A DNA stretch of 64,000 nt, taken from assembly GCF_023276355.1 (NCBI RefSeq), contig NZ_JALLPL010000001.1:496001-560000 (forward strand), written 5' to 3'. The stretch's first letter is position 1. Every line of letters begins with the position of its first letter. Source of the stretch: Haloplanus sp. XH21. Its GTDB lineage: Archaea; Halobacteriota; Halobacteria; Halobacteriales; Haloferacaceae. Both the position numbers and the translations under genes were made by a program. Positions 7,734 to 15,865 of this stretch are shown piece after piece. Under the pieces are notes generated by a model that searched no databases, was not told where the DNA came from, and worked only from the letters and a program-made list of their open reading frames with translations.

Positions 7734-9110
7734 ATGGGTTTGTCGCCAGCGAGCGCCGCCGGAGCGGGAGCCGTGGCGCAGATCACCGATTCCGTGCCGC
7801 TCACGGATACGACCGTCACCATCGCGGGAATGCTAGCGATACTCGTGTTGATCGCACTATCGGCGTTTTTCTCGTCGTCCGAAATCGCGATGTTTTCGCT
7901 GGCTCGCCACCGCGTCGACTCGATGGTCGAGGAGGGCGTCCCGCAAGCGAAAGACGTGAAGGATCTGAAAGCCGACCCCCACCGCCTGCTCATCACGATC
8001 CTCGTCGGCAACAACATCGTCAACATCGCGATGTCCTCGATTGCGACGGGGCTCTTTGCCCTCTATCTCTCGCAGGGGCAGGCCGTGCTCGCGGCGACGT
8101 TCGGCATCACCACCCTCGTCTTGCTGTTCGGCGAGAGCGCGCCCAAATCCTACGCGGTCGAACACACCGAGTCGTGGGCGCTCCGCATCGCCCGCCCGCT
8201 CAAGTATTCGGAGCTGGCGCTCATGCCGCTGGTCATCGTCTTCGACTACCTCACCCGCGTTATCAACCGCGTGACTGGCGGCCGGTCGGCCATCGAGACG
8301 ACCTACGTCACCCGCGACGAGATCCAGAACATGATCCAGACCGGGGAGCGCGAGGGCGTCATCGAGGAGGAGGAGCGGGAGATGCTCCAGCGCATCTTCC
8401 GGTTCAACCGCACCATCGCCAAGGAGGTGATGACGCCGCGTCTCGATATGACGGCCGTCCCGAAAGACGCCGCCATCGACGAGGCCATCGAGACCTGCGT
8501 TCAGAGCGACCACGAACGCATCCCCGTCTACGAGGGCAATCTCGACAACATCATCGGCATCGTCACGCTCCGTGACCTGGTTCGACAGAAGCATTACGGC
8601 GAGAGGGACATCGACCTGACCGACGTGGTCCAGCCGACGCTACACGTCCCCGAGTCGAAAAACGTCGACGAACTGCTCGAAGAGATCCAGGAAAACCGGA
8701 TGCGGATGGTCATCGTCATCGACGAGTTCGGCACCACGGAGGGCCTCATCACGCTGGAGGACATGGTCGAGGAGATCGTCGGCGACATCCTCGAGGGCGA
8801 CGAAGAAGAGCCGTTCGAGTTCGTCAACGACGACGAGGTCATCGTCCGGGGCGAGGTCAACATCGACGAGGTCAACGAGATGCTGGATCTCGACCTCCCG
8901 GAAGGGGAGGAGTTCGAGACGCTCGCGGGCTTCATCTTCAACCGCGCCGGCCGCCTCGTCGAGGAGGGCGAAGAGATCGACTACGACGGCATCACCATCC
9001 GCATCGAGCAGGTGGACAACACCCGGATCATGAGCGCTCGGCTCACGATCCACGACGCCGGGGACAGCGAGGAGCCAGCGGAGGAGACGGAAGCCGAGGC
9101 CGAGGGGTAG
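7734..9110 (+). CDS. CNNM/HlyC-CorC family transporter with CBS domains
   Basis: The 458-residue protein has an N-terminal DUF21 membrane domain (about residues 25-200; AFFSSSEIAMFSLARHRVDS is diagnostic), a CBS pair (about 205-340, with VMTPRLDMTAVP and ERIPVYEGNLDNIIGIV), and a C-terminal CorC_HlyC domain (about 350-440, VIVRGEVNIDEVNEMLDLDL). Family members are linked to magnesium, cobalt or sodium movement, with nucleotide-sensing CBS domains. The acidic tail is typical of halophiles. The gene is monocistronic in appearance. Confidence 0.92.
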   Translation: MGLSPASAAGAGAVAQITDSVPLTDTTVTIAGMLAILVLIALSAFFSSSEIAMFSLARHRVDSMVEEGVPQAKDVKDLKADPHRLLITILVGNNIVNIAMSSIATGLFALYLSQGQAVLAATFGITTLVLLFGESAPKSYAVEHTESWALRIARPLKYSELALMPLVIVFDYLTRVINRVTGGRSAIETTYVTRDEIQNMIQTGEREGVIEEEEREMLQRIFRFNRTIAKEVMTPRLDMTAVPKDAAIDEAIETCVQSDHERIPVYEGNLDNIIGIVTLRDLVRQKHYGERDIDLTDVVQPTLHVPESKNVDELLEEIQENRMRMVIVIDEFGTTEGLITLEDMVEEIVGDILEGDEEEPFEFVNDDEVIVRGEVNIDEVNEMLDLDLPEGEEFETLAGFIFNRAGRLVEEGEEIDYDGITIRIEQVDNTRIMSARLTIHDAGDSEEPAEETEAEAEG

Positions 9111-9137
9111 GACGAGGCACGCGCGGCGGGGCGAGCC

Positions 9138-10307
9138 TTACAGCATCTCGATCGCGGTGAACACGCCGAACGAGAGCGCGAACGCGAGCAGCAGCGAACC
9201 GGCCCACGCGAGGACGGTGTAGATCATTTTCCGACGGCTCACCCCGCCACCGCCGGCGGCGTACCCCGAACCGATGATCGCTGAGACGACGATTTCGTTG
9301 AACGAGACGGGGATACCGAAGGCGACGGCGGCCTGCGCGATAGCGAAGGAGGGGATGAGCGCCGCGATCGATCGCCGGGGGCCGAGCGAGGAGTAGTCCT
9401 GCGCGAGCGCTTTAATCATCCGGGGGGCACCGGTCCACGACCCGAGCAGGAGGCCGAAGCCACCGCCCGCGAGCACGGCGATCAACGGGATCTGGAAGTC
9501 ATCGAGCAGAGGGACGAGCGGGCCGATGGCGAGGCCGACCTGACTCCCGCCGGCCGAGAAGGCGACCAGCCCCCCGAGGACGAGGAGAAAGCGGCGCTGG
9601 GCCGCCTCGGGATCGGTGGCGAGCCCGCGAAACAGGACGCCCGCCGAGAGAAGCGCACAGCCGAGCGTGACGGTGAGTATCCCGCCGGGAACGCCGGGTG
9701 CGAACGTGCTGGCGACCGACCCACCCTCGCCCGGTGGGCCGAGAAGGGCGAAATCGATGGTGGCGACGAGTGCGCCGACGAGGCCGCCGAGGGCGGAGAT
9801 GGCGTAGCGCTCGGGGACCGACGGCGAGCGGAGGAGTCGGGCCGTCGCGTACGCGACGCCGCCGCCGACGAAGGGAGTCAACACCCAGAGCGTCGCAATC
9901 TGGCGGTATTTCGCCCACGCGGGGTCGCCGCCGAGCGCGAGGCCGACGCCGACGATAGCCCCGGTGACGGTGAAGGCGGTCGCGATGGGATAGCCGGTGA
10001 AGACGCCGATAGCGACGAGGATGGCGGCGGTGAGCAGGCCGACGATGGCGGCCGTCGCCGACAGGGAGACACCGCCGGCGATGAGTTCCGTACCCACCGC
10101 TTCGGTGACGTTCGCGCCCTGCAGGACGGCGCCGGCGAAGCCGAGCAGGCCGACGATGAAGCCCGCGCGCATCACGGAGATGGCGTTGGCGCCGACGGCG
10201 GCGGCGAAGGGCGTCGATCCCGACGAGCCAGCACCGATGGCCCACGCCATGAAGAGACTCGCGAGAGCGGCGACGACGAACGTCAGCAGCGTTCCGGTAG
10301 CGACCAT
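9138..10307 (-). CDS. Inorganic phosphate permease, PiT family
   Basis: The 389-residue polytopic protein begins with the family repeat FMAWAIGAGSSGSTPFAAAVGANAISVMRAG. It has an inverted second copy near the C-terminus (PVSFNEIVVSAIIGSGYAAGGGGVSRRKM) and about ten hydrophobic segments. PiT carriers take up phosphate, usually as a metal-phosphate complex, by cation symport. The ATG follows GC-rich sequence, and a very small membrane protein is encoded upstream on the same strand. Confidence 0.9.
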   Translation of the reverse strand: MVATGTLLTFVVAALASLFMAWAIGAGSSGSTPFAAAVGANAISVMRAGFIVGLLGFAGAVLQGANVTEAVGTELIAGGVSLSATAAIVGLLTAAILVAIGVFTGYPIATAFTVTGAIVGVGLALGGDPAWAKYRQIATLWVLTPFVGGGVAYATARLLRSPSVPERYAISALGGLVGALVATIDFALLGPPGEGGSVASTFAPGVPGGILTVTLGCALLSAGVLFRGLATDPEAAQRRFLLVLGGLVAFSAGGSQVGLAIGPLVPLLDDFQIPLIAVLAGGGFGLLLGSWTGAPRMIKALAQDYSSLGPRRSIAALIPSFAIAQAAVAFGIPVSFNEIVVSAIIGSGYAAGGGGVSRRKMIYTVLAWAGSLLLAFALSFGVFTAIEML

Positions 10308-10386
10308 CAGTTCGTGCCCTTCTGGGGGAGGGGGGTACTAATCGGTACCGGGCCCGGGACGCGGTCGGTGTGCCGACGAGGGTCGG

Positions 10387-10548
10387 CTATCGGTACCCCT
10401 CGTCGTACCCCTCGCGGAGCGAGAGGAGTGTCCGTCGGACGAGCAGGTAGCCGAAGAAGACGAGCAACAGCATGATCGCCACCAGGACGAGGAAGATGGG
10501 GTCCTCGAGGAGCCCGGAGATCTGGAGCGCGACGACCGACGTATGCAT
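10387..10548 (-). CDS. Small single-helix membrane protein (53 aa)
   Basis: Translation from the ATG at 10548 gives 53 residues with one strong transmembrane helix (IFLVLVAIMLLLVFFGYLLV) and a positively charged, then tyrosine-rich tail (RRTLLSLREGYDEGYR). The gene lies upstream of, and on the same strand as, the PiT permease. No function is known to me. Association with the permease is only a positional inference. Confidence 0.6.
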   Translation of the reverse strand: MHTSVVALQISGLLEDPIFLVLVAIMLLLVFFGYLLVRRTLLSLREGYDEGYR

Positions 10549-10701
10549 GGTCGGGAGGTGCGCCGGCGCGCACAAAGCCGTTTCGACGGGACGGTCAAAC
10601 GGCCGTTTGAGCCTACGGTGTTTATATTATCCCGCCGGCCGTACGTCGATTTGCGTGGTCTCCCCGACCCGCTTCGGCCCTCCACTTTTCGTCGAGACGA
10701 G

Positions 10702-11259
10702 TCATCCAGACGGAGGCACGTGAAACCGGTCGAGTACGTCGCCGTCGGGCGTCCGAAGCACGCCCGCGAGTCCCGTCTCCGCGTCCATCGCCTCGACGCC
10801 GTCAGGCGGCGCGTCGTCCGCGGCCCGCCAGAGTTCGGCGTGGGCCGGCCGGTGTCTCCGCGGATCGGCGTAACTCCCCGGATTGAGCAGCATCGGCCCC
10901 GCGTCGTCGACGACGGTCGGCCGATGCGTGTGCCCGAAGACGACGAGCGCGGCGCCGCGCTGGCGGCCGAACAGGGAGAGCGCGGTCGTGCCGCCGCGTT
11001 CCGTGTGGGTAACCGCGATGGGTGCGTCGGCGTAGGCGGTCGACGCGGCCGACGGCAGCCGTTCCTGGACGGCCGGGGTGTCCGCGTTGCCGTGGACGGC
11101 GACCAGGCGCTCCGTCCGGTCGCGGAAGGCGTCGAGGACGGCTTCGGTGGTGAAGTCGCCGGCGTGGACGACGAGGTCGGCCGCGTCGACGGCCGTGCGC
11201 GTCCGGCCGGTCAGGCGCGGGCCGTCGGTGCCGTGCGTATCGGAGCAGATGACGAGCAT
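10702..11259 (-). CDS. Metallophosphoesterase, YfcE-like
   Basis: The 185-residue protein carries the calcineurin-like metal motifs in order: SDTHG near the start, VVHAGDFT, VHGNAD and VVFGHTHRPTVVDD, then LLNPGS. Compact YfcE-type enzymes hydrolyse phosphodiesters with Mn or related metals. The physiological substrate is not evident. The gene is divergent from the CDF transporter, with an 81-base shared promoter region. Confidence 0.9.
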   Translation of the reverse strand: MLVICSDTHGTDGPRLTGRTRTAVDAADLVVHAGDFTTEAVLDAFRDRTERLVAVHGNADTPAVQERLPSAASTAYADAPIAVTHTERGGTTALSLFGRQRGAALVVFGHTHRPTVVDDAGPMLLNPGSYADPRRHRPAHAELWRAADDAPPDGVEAMDAETGLAGVLRTPDGDVLDRFHVPPSG

Positions 11260-11340
11260 GTCGGTCGAAGGCGGGCCAGCGACAATTCGGTTGCGGCCGC
11301 GGTCGGAAGGTTGAATCGGGGGGCGACCGACGGCGTGGAC

Positions 11341-12282
11341 ATGGCAGGCAGCAAGTCGGTCGTCCTAGCCGCACTCGTCGCGAACGGCACCATCGCCGTC
11401 CTGAAGTTCGGGGCGTTTCTGCTCACCGGGAGTCCCTCGATGCTGTCCGAGACGTATCACTCCATCTCCGACACCGGCAACCAGGTGTTCCTGTTGATCG
11501 GGATCCGGTACAGCGAGAAGCAAGCGAGTCGCGGTCATCCGTTCGGCTACGGCAAGGCCCAGTTTTTCTACAGCTTCCTGGTCTCCGTCCTGCTGTTCGG
11601 CATCGCCGGCTGGGAGAGCCTGAAACACGGCTACGGCGCCATCGTCAACGGGCATTCGGCCGCGCCAGGCACCGTGACCGTGGCGAGCGTGACGTTCGAC
11701 GCGGTGTACGTGAGCGTCGTCGTCCTGCTGGGCGCCATCGTGTTCGAGACGTACGCCTTCGTGAAGGCCAACGCCGAACTCCGACGGCAGATGGAGAAGT
11801 ACGGCTGGACGGATCTGGTGACGGCGTTCCGGTCGACCAGCGACGTGACGACGCTGACGGCGTTCACCGAGGACGCCATCGCCCTCGGCGGCGCGGTCCT
11901 GGCGCTGGTCGGCATCGTCCTGACGCGCATCACCGGGAACTACATCTACGACGCCGTCTCCGCCGCGTTGATCGGCATCATGCTCATGGGCTTCGCCCTG
12001 GCGCTGGCCTGGGAGAACAAACGGCTCCTGCTCGGGGAGAGCGCGCCGAACGGGCTGGAGTCCGACTTCGAGTCGATCATCCGGGAACATCCGGGTGTCG
12101 CCGGCGTCGACCAGTTCCGGACGATGTTCGTCGGTCCCGGTGAACTCCTCGTCGCCGCCGACGTGAGTTTCGAAGCGAACCTCGATACGGCCGACCTGAA
12201 CGACGATATCGACCGCATCGAGGCGAAACTCCGGGACCACGACGACCGGGTGCGGTTCGTCTACGTCGAACCCGAACTCTGA
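11341..12282 (+). CDS. Cation diffusion facilitator (CDF) metal exporter
   Basis: Although the frame is open far upstream, that part only mirrors the phosphoesterase gene. ATG 11341 (MAGSKSVVLAALVANG) is the natural start, giving 313 residues. Family features are six hydrophobic segments, the metal-site motif SETYHSISDTGNQ in helix 2, RGHPFGYGKAQFF in loop 2, and a C-terminal cytoplasmic ferredoxin-like domain after about residue 220. CDF proteins export Zn, Fe, Mn or related divalent cations in exchange for protons. The metal preference cannot be read from the sequence. Confidence 0.92.
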   Translation: MAGSKSVVLAALVANGTIAVLKFGAFLLTGSPSMLSETYHSISDTGNQVFLLIGIRYSEKQASRGHPFGYGKAQFFYSFLVSVLLFGIAGWESLKHGYGAIVNGHSAAPGTVTVASVTFDAVYVSVVVLLGAIVFETYAFVKANAELRRQMEKYGWTDLVTAFRSTSDVTTLTAFTEDAIALGGAVLALVGIVLTRITGNYIYDAVSAALIGIMLMGFALALAWENKRLLLGESAPNGLESDFESIIREHPGVAGVDQFRTMFVGPGELLVAADVSFEANLDTADLNDDIDRIEAKLRDHDDRVRFVYVEPEL

Positions 12283-12387
12283 ACGGCGCCGATCCGCGCG
12301 CCGGGCGGCCACGCCGACCCGCGGATTGGAAACGAGGGGACCGACCGATGCCGAAAGGCTTTGCCGCCTGCGACGGAAGTCGCGGGT

Positions 12388-13473
12388 ATGGATCCGCGCA
12401 TTCGCACGCACGCAGAGACCATCGTCGACCACTCGACGCGCATCGAGTCGGGCGATGACGTCGTCATCAGTATGCCGGCCGTCGCCGACGATCTGGCGGT
12501 GGCGCTCCACGAACTCGTCGGTGAGCGGGGCGCGAACCCGGTGTACCTGCACAACTCCGACCGGGCGACGCGGGCGTATCTCCGCGCGAGCGACGAGGAC
12601 GCCTTCGAGACGCCCGACCACCAGCTCGCGCTCTACGAGGCGGCGGACGTGTTCATCATCGCCCGCGGCGGGCCGAACGTCTCCGAACAGAGCGACGTGA
12701 CGCCCGACACCAACGCGGCCTATCGGCGGGCGATGCGCCCCGTCCTCGACGAGCGCCTGGGCAAGCGCTGGTGTCTCACGCAGTTCCCCTCCTCGGGCCA
12801 CGCCCAACTCGCGGGGATGAGCACCGAGGCCTACCAGGAGTTCGTCTGGGACGCCGTCACGCTCGACTGGGACGCCCAGCGCGACCACCAGGCCCAGATG
12901 GTCGAGATTCTGGACGGCGCCGACGAAGTGCGGATCGAAAGCGGCGAGGAGACGGACGTGACGATGTCCGTCACGGGCAACCCGACGCTCAACGACTACG
13001 GCGAGCACAACCTGCCCGGCGGCGAGGTGTTCACCGCGCCCGTCAAGGAGTCGGTGAAGGGGCGCGTCCACTTCGATCTGCCCCTGTACCGAAAAGGGAA
13101 GGAAATCGAGGGCGCACGCCTCGAATTCGAGGACGGAAAGGTCGTCGACCACGCCGCCGAGCGCAACGAGGACGTGCTCACGGGCATCCTGAACACCGAC
13201 GAGGGCGCGCGCTATCTCGGCGAACTCGGCATCGGGATGAACCGCTCTATCGACCAGTTCACGTACAACATGCTGTTCGACGAGAAGATGGGCGATACGG
13301 TCCACATGGCGGTGGGCAACGCCTACGCCGACACCGTGGACGAGGAGAACGAACGCAACGAGAGCGCCGAACACGTCGACATGATCGTCGACATGTCCGA
13401 GGACTCCGTCATCGAGGTGGACGGGGACGTGGTCCAGCGCAACGGGACGTTCGTGTTCGAAGACGGGTTCTGA
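12388..13473 (+). CDS. Aminopeptidase, M29 family
   Basis: The enzyme removes N-terminal amino acids using a two-metal centre. The 361-residue protein starts at ATG 12388 (MDPRIRTHAETIVDHS) and has the M29 C-terminal half: GNPTLNDYGEHNLPGGEVFTAP, LGELGIGMN, FDEKMGDTVHMAVGNAYAD and HVDMIVDM, which supply the metal-binding Glu, His and Asp residues. The last 30 bases, including the stop codon, are repeated 164 bases downstream, so its 3' end seems to have been partly duplicated. Confidence 0.92.
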   Translation: MDPRIRTHAETIVDHSTRIESGDDVVISMPAVADDLAVALHELVGERGANPVYLHNSDRATRAYLRASDEDAFETPDHQLALYEAADVFIIARGGPNVSEQSDVTPDTNAAYRRAMRPVLDERLGKRWCLTQFPSSGHAQLAGMSTEAYQEFVWDAVTLDWDAQRDHQAQMVEILDGADEVRIESGEETDVTMSVTGNPTLNDYGEHNLPGGEVFTAPVKESVKGRVHFDLPLYRKGKEIEGARLEFEDGKVVDHAAERNEDVLTGILNTDEGARYLGELGIGMNRSIDQFTYNMLFDEKMGDTVHMAVGNAYADTVDEENERNESAEHVDMIVDMSEDSVIEVDGDVVQRNGTFVFEDGF

Positions 13474-13638
13474 GACGGTTTATTGTAGGTCAGTACCGGT
13501 GGGTCGCCGGACTGTTTCGGCGGCTCACCGGTGAACAGGAACAAGCCGTAGAGCGTTTTGGTCCAGCTTTTGCGAGCGAACGAAGTGAGCGAGTAAAAGG
13601 TGGAATGTGGACGTTCGTGTTCGAAGACGGGTTCTGAG
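13445..13638 (+). repeat. 30-bp direct repeat flanking a 134-base insert
   Basis: The sequence GGACGTTCGTGTTCGAAGAC, extending through GGGTTCTGAG, occurs identically at 13445-13474 and 13609-13638. The first copy is the end of the aminopeptidase gene. The insert holds the hairpin element and a GCGAGCGAACGAAGTGAGCG low-complexity stretch (13573-13592). A shorter GGTCCAGC match (13431-13438 region and 13560-13567) suggests that the duplicated part of the gene end was originally longer. Confidence 0.75.
13475..13538 (+). repeat. Hairpin repeat element, copy 1
   Basis: A 15-bp stem (13495-13509 with 13518-13532) with an 8-base loop is flanked by ACGGTTTATTG upstream and GAACAG downstream. All 15 pairs form, two of them G-U wobbles. 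A second copy at 22712-22775 has the same architecture and flanks. The element begins two bases after the aminopeptidase stop codon. Confidence 0.7.
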
Positions 13639-13657
13639 CGAGGCGCGACGCGACTCG

Positions 13658-13825
13658 CTACAACCCGGCGAACAGCAGCGAGAGCACGCCGTACGCCGCC
13701 CCCAGTAGCAACATGGCGGCGAGGAGGAGGGCGAACCACGTGCGGCCGGTCCCCGGAACGTCGGGCGTGTCCGACGGAGAGTACGGAGCGAGCGGGTTCT
13801 TCGGCGACGGATCGTCGTCCGTCAT
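13658..13825 (-). CDS. Small membrane protein (55 aa)
   Basis: ATG 13825 opens a 55-residue frame with a Pro- and Asp-rich N-terminus (MTDDDPSPKNPLAPYSPSDT) and one C-terminal transmembrane helix (TWFALLLAAMLLLGAAYGVL). Small tail-anchored haloarchaeal proteins of this kind often accompany transporters. Here it is divergent from the MFS carrier gene. The function is unknown. Confidence 0.6.
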   Translation of the reverse strand: MTDDDPSPKNPLAPYSPSDTPDVPGTGRTWFALLLAAMLLLGAAYGVLSLLFAGL

Positions 13826-13939
13826 GGGTGTCGCTTCGTCCGCCAGGCGGATATCGGTTGCCCACCGCCGTGGCAGTCGGTCGGTGGGAGGCATCAGGAG
13901 GGTCCAGGCTTTTTGCCGGCGCCCGTCGCTACACGACGT

Positions 13940-15235
13940 ATGGCCACGCCGAACGCAGAGAAGAACCGATGGCTCATCGCGGCGTCGGCGATGTCGCTCC
14001 ATCTCTCCATCGGGTCGGTGTACGCCTACAGCGTCTACCAGCGGCCGCTCCAAGAGACACAGGGATGGAGCATCGCCGACGTGTCGCTGGCGTTCACCGT
14101 CGCCATCTTCACCCTGGGGATGGCGACGGCGGCGCTCGGTCGGTACGTGGAGCGATACGGCCCGCGGCGATCGGGGCTCGGCGCGGCGGTGCTGTTCGCA
14201 GGCGGGACGGTCCTCGCCGGCGTCGCGGTGCAGGTCGGGAGCTACGTCGGCTTCGTGGCGACGTACGGCGTCGTCGCGGGCGTCGGTCTCGGCCTCGGCT
14301 ACATCAGCCCCGTGTCGACGCTCGTGAAGTGGTTTCCCGACCGGCGCGGTCTGGCGACCGGACTTGCGGTGATGGGGTTCGGTGCGGGGGCGCCGGTGAC
14401 CGGTCCCGTGGCGAACGTCCTCATCGAGACGACGGACATCCCGACGACGTTCTACGTCCTCGGCAGCGGCTACTTCGTGGCGATGGCGGCGGGGGCGAGC
14501 TATCTTGAGAAGCCGCCGGAGGAGTGGGTGCCCGCGGGCGTGTCGGCAGACGAGGTCGTGGAGACCGACAGCCACGGCGTCATCGTCGCGTCGGACCTCG
14601 AACAGCGGACGGCGAGCGAGGCCATCCGGACGCCGCAGTTCTACCTCGTCTGGCTCATCGTCTTTCTCAACATCACCGCGGGCATCATGCTCCTCTCGGT
14701 GGCGTCGAACATGACACAGGCGATCACGGGCGCGAGTGCGGCGACCGCCGCGGCCGTCGTTGGCCTGATCGGCGTGTTCAACGGTGCGGGGCGGATCGTC
14801 TGGTCCAGCCTCTCGGATTATCTCGGCCGGACGGCGACCTACGCCGTGTTTTTCGCCCTGCAGATCCTCGCCTTTCTGGCGTTGCCGAACCTCCGGACCG
14901 TCCCCCTGTTCGCGGGCGCGATGTTTCTCATCATCACCTGCTACGGCGGCGGCTTCGCCTGCCTGCCGGCGTATCTCGCCGACCTGTTCGGCACGCAGGA
15001 GCTGGGGGCGATCCACGGCTACACGCTCACGGCGTGGTCGATGGCCGGCGTCGCTGGCCCGACGCTCGTCGCGCGCATCGTGGAGCTGACGGGGTCGTAC
15101 GAGCTCGCGTTCTACGTCGTCGCCGGCGCGCTGGGTGTGGGGCTCGTCTGCGTGGGGCTGCTCCGCTGGCGCGTCACCGTCGTTCGACAGGCACAGCTCC
15201 AGGGGACGCCACACGAGGCGACCCGATGGGAGTAG
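13940..15235 (+). CDS. MFS transporter, OFA (oxalate/formate antiporter-like) family
   Basis: The 431-residue carrier starts at ATG 13940 and has 12 hydrophobic segments. Characteristic parts are SMLH-like AMSLHLSIGSVYAYSVYQRP in helix 1, RYVERYGPRRSG in the 2-3 loop, GLGYISPVSTLVKWFPDRRG and a matching second-half GAGRIVWSSLSDYLGR. OFA carriers exchange or import small carboxylates. The substrate is not deducible. A short charged loop separates the two halves around residue 200. Confidence 0.9.
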   Translation: MATPNAEKNRWLIAASAMSLHLSIGSVYAYSVYQRPLQETQGWSIADVSLAFTVAIFTLGMATAALGRYVERYGPRRSGLGAAVLFAGGTVLAGVAVQVGSYVGFVATYGVVAGVGLGLGYISPVSTLVKWFPDRRGLATGLAVMGFGAGAPVTGPVANVLIETTDIPTTFYVLGSGYFVAMAAGASYLEKPPEEWVPAGVSADEVVETDSHGVIVASDLEQRTASEAIRTPQFYLVWLIVFLNITAGIMLLSVASNMTQAITGASAATAAAVVGLIGVFNGAGRIVWSSLSDYLGRTATYAVFFALQILAFLALPNLRTVPLFAGAMFLIITCYGGGFACLPAYLADLFGTQELGAIHGYTLTAWSMAGVAGPTLVARIVELTGSYELAFYVVAGALGVGLVCVGLLRWRVTVVRQAQLQGTPHEATRWE

Positions 15236-15277
15236 CCCCCGCGGAGCGGGATCGTATCGTGCCGTCCGCGATCCCGG

Positions 15278-15739
15278 TTACTCGTCGTCGACGTCGAGGT
15301 CGAACTGCTTGTTCTCGACGGCGGCGTTGAGGACGACGCTGGTGTTGGATTCGCGGATGTCGGCGTCGGTGAGCAGGGTCTTGATCTGCTCGTTCATGCC
15401 GTCGGTGTTGAGGAACTTGCCGATGGCAATCACGTCGTAGTCGCCGGTGACCTCGTAGACGCTCACCATCTGTTTCTGGTTCTGGAGCCGTTCGGTGACA
15501 TCGGGCAGCGCGCTTCCCTCCACCTTCAACTGCAGGATGGCGGTGACGTCGTAGCCGAGGGCGTCGTAGTTCACGCGTGGCGTGTACCCCTCGATCACGC
15601 CCTCGTCTTCCAGGTCTCGCAGGTGGTTCGAGACGGTCGTAACCGAGACGTCGAGTTCTTCGGCCAGGCTCCGCAGGCTCGCACGGCCGTCGCCGAGTAG
15701 TGCGTTGATGAGCTTGGCGTCGAGATTTTCGTACGTCAT
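15278..15739 (-). CDS. lrp: Lrp/AsnC-family transcriptional regulator
   Basis: The 153-residue regulator has an N-terminal winged helix-turn-helix ([39 protein letters not shown]) and a C-terminal RAM/AsnC sensor domain ([29 protein letters not shown]). It is divergent from glnA across a 126-base AT-rich spacer. This pairing is known in Halobacterium, where Lrp influences glnA and amino-acid metabolism. I infer that it binds the shared spacer and may control both genes. Confidence 0.9.
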   Translation of the reverse strand: MTYENLDAKLINALLGDGRASLRSLAEELDVSVTTVSNHLRDLEDEGVIEGYTPRVNYDALGYDVTAILQLKVEGSALPDVTERLQNQKQMVSVYEVTGDYDVIAIGKFLNTDGMNEQIKTLLTDADIRESNTSVVLNAAVENKQFDLDVDDE

Positions 15740-15865
15740 GGCAGTTACGCACGTACCGGGGGGTATAGAAGTTTACGAATATCCAATTCCAATCGAAGCG
15801 CCGAGTAATTTGCAGACAACAAAAAGGGCTTAATACTAGGAGTATAGATTAACGCTGTCCAGAAC
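15740..15865. promoter_or_regulatory. Divergent lrp-glnA promoter region
   Basis: This AT-rich 126-base spacer lies between the lrp and glnA starts. On the glnA side, GGCTTAATACTAGG at about 15826-15840 lies 26-40 bases before the ATG and is a reasonable TATA element. On the lrp side, the reverse complement holds AAACTTCTATACC. No clear palindromic operator is visible by eye. Confidence 0.5.

Noticed and set aside
10543-11340. N-terminal extension of the CDF transporter
   Set aside because: The extension is antisense to the phosphoesterase gene, and the CDF family begins at ATG 11341.
11365-13374. Minus-strand 669-codon frame opposite the CDF and M29 genes
   Set aside because: It spans two convincing plus-strand genes and gives a composition typical of shadow frames.
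13475-13638. Miniature transposon with target-site duplication
   Set aside because: The flanking 30-bp repeat is far longer than usual target duplications and includes gene sequence. The second hairpin copy has no such repeat.
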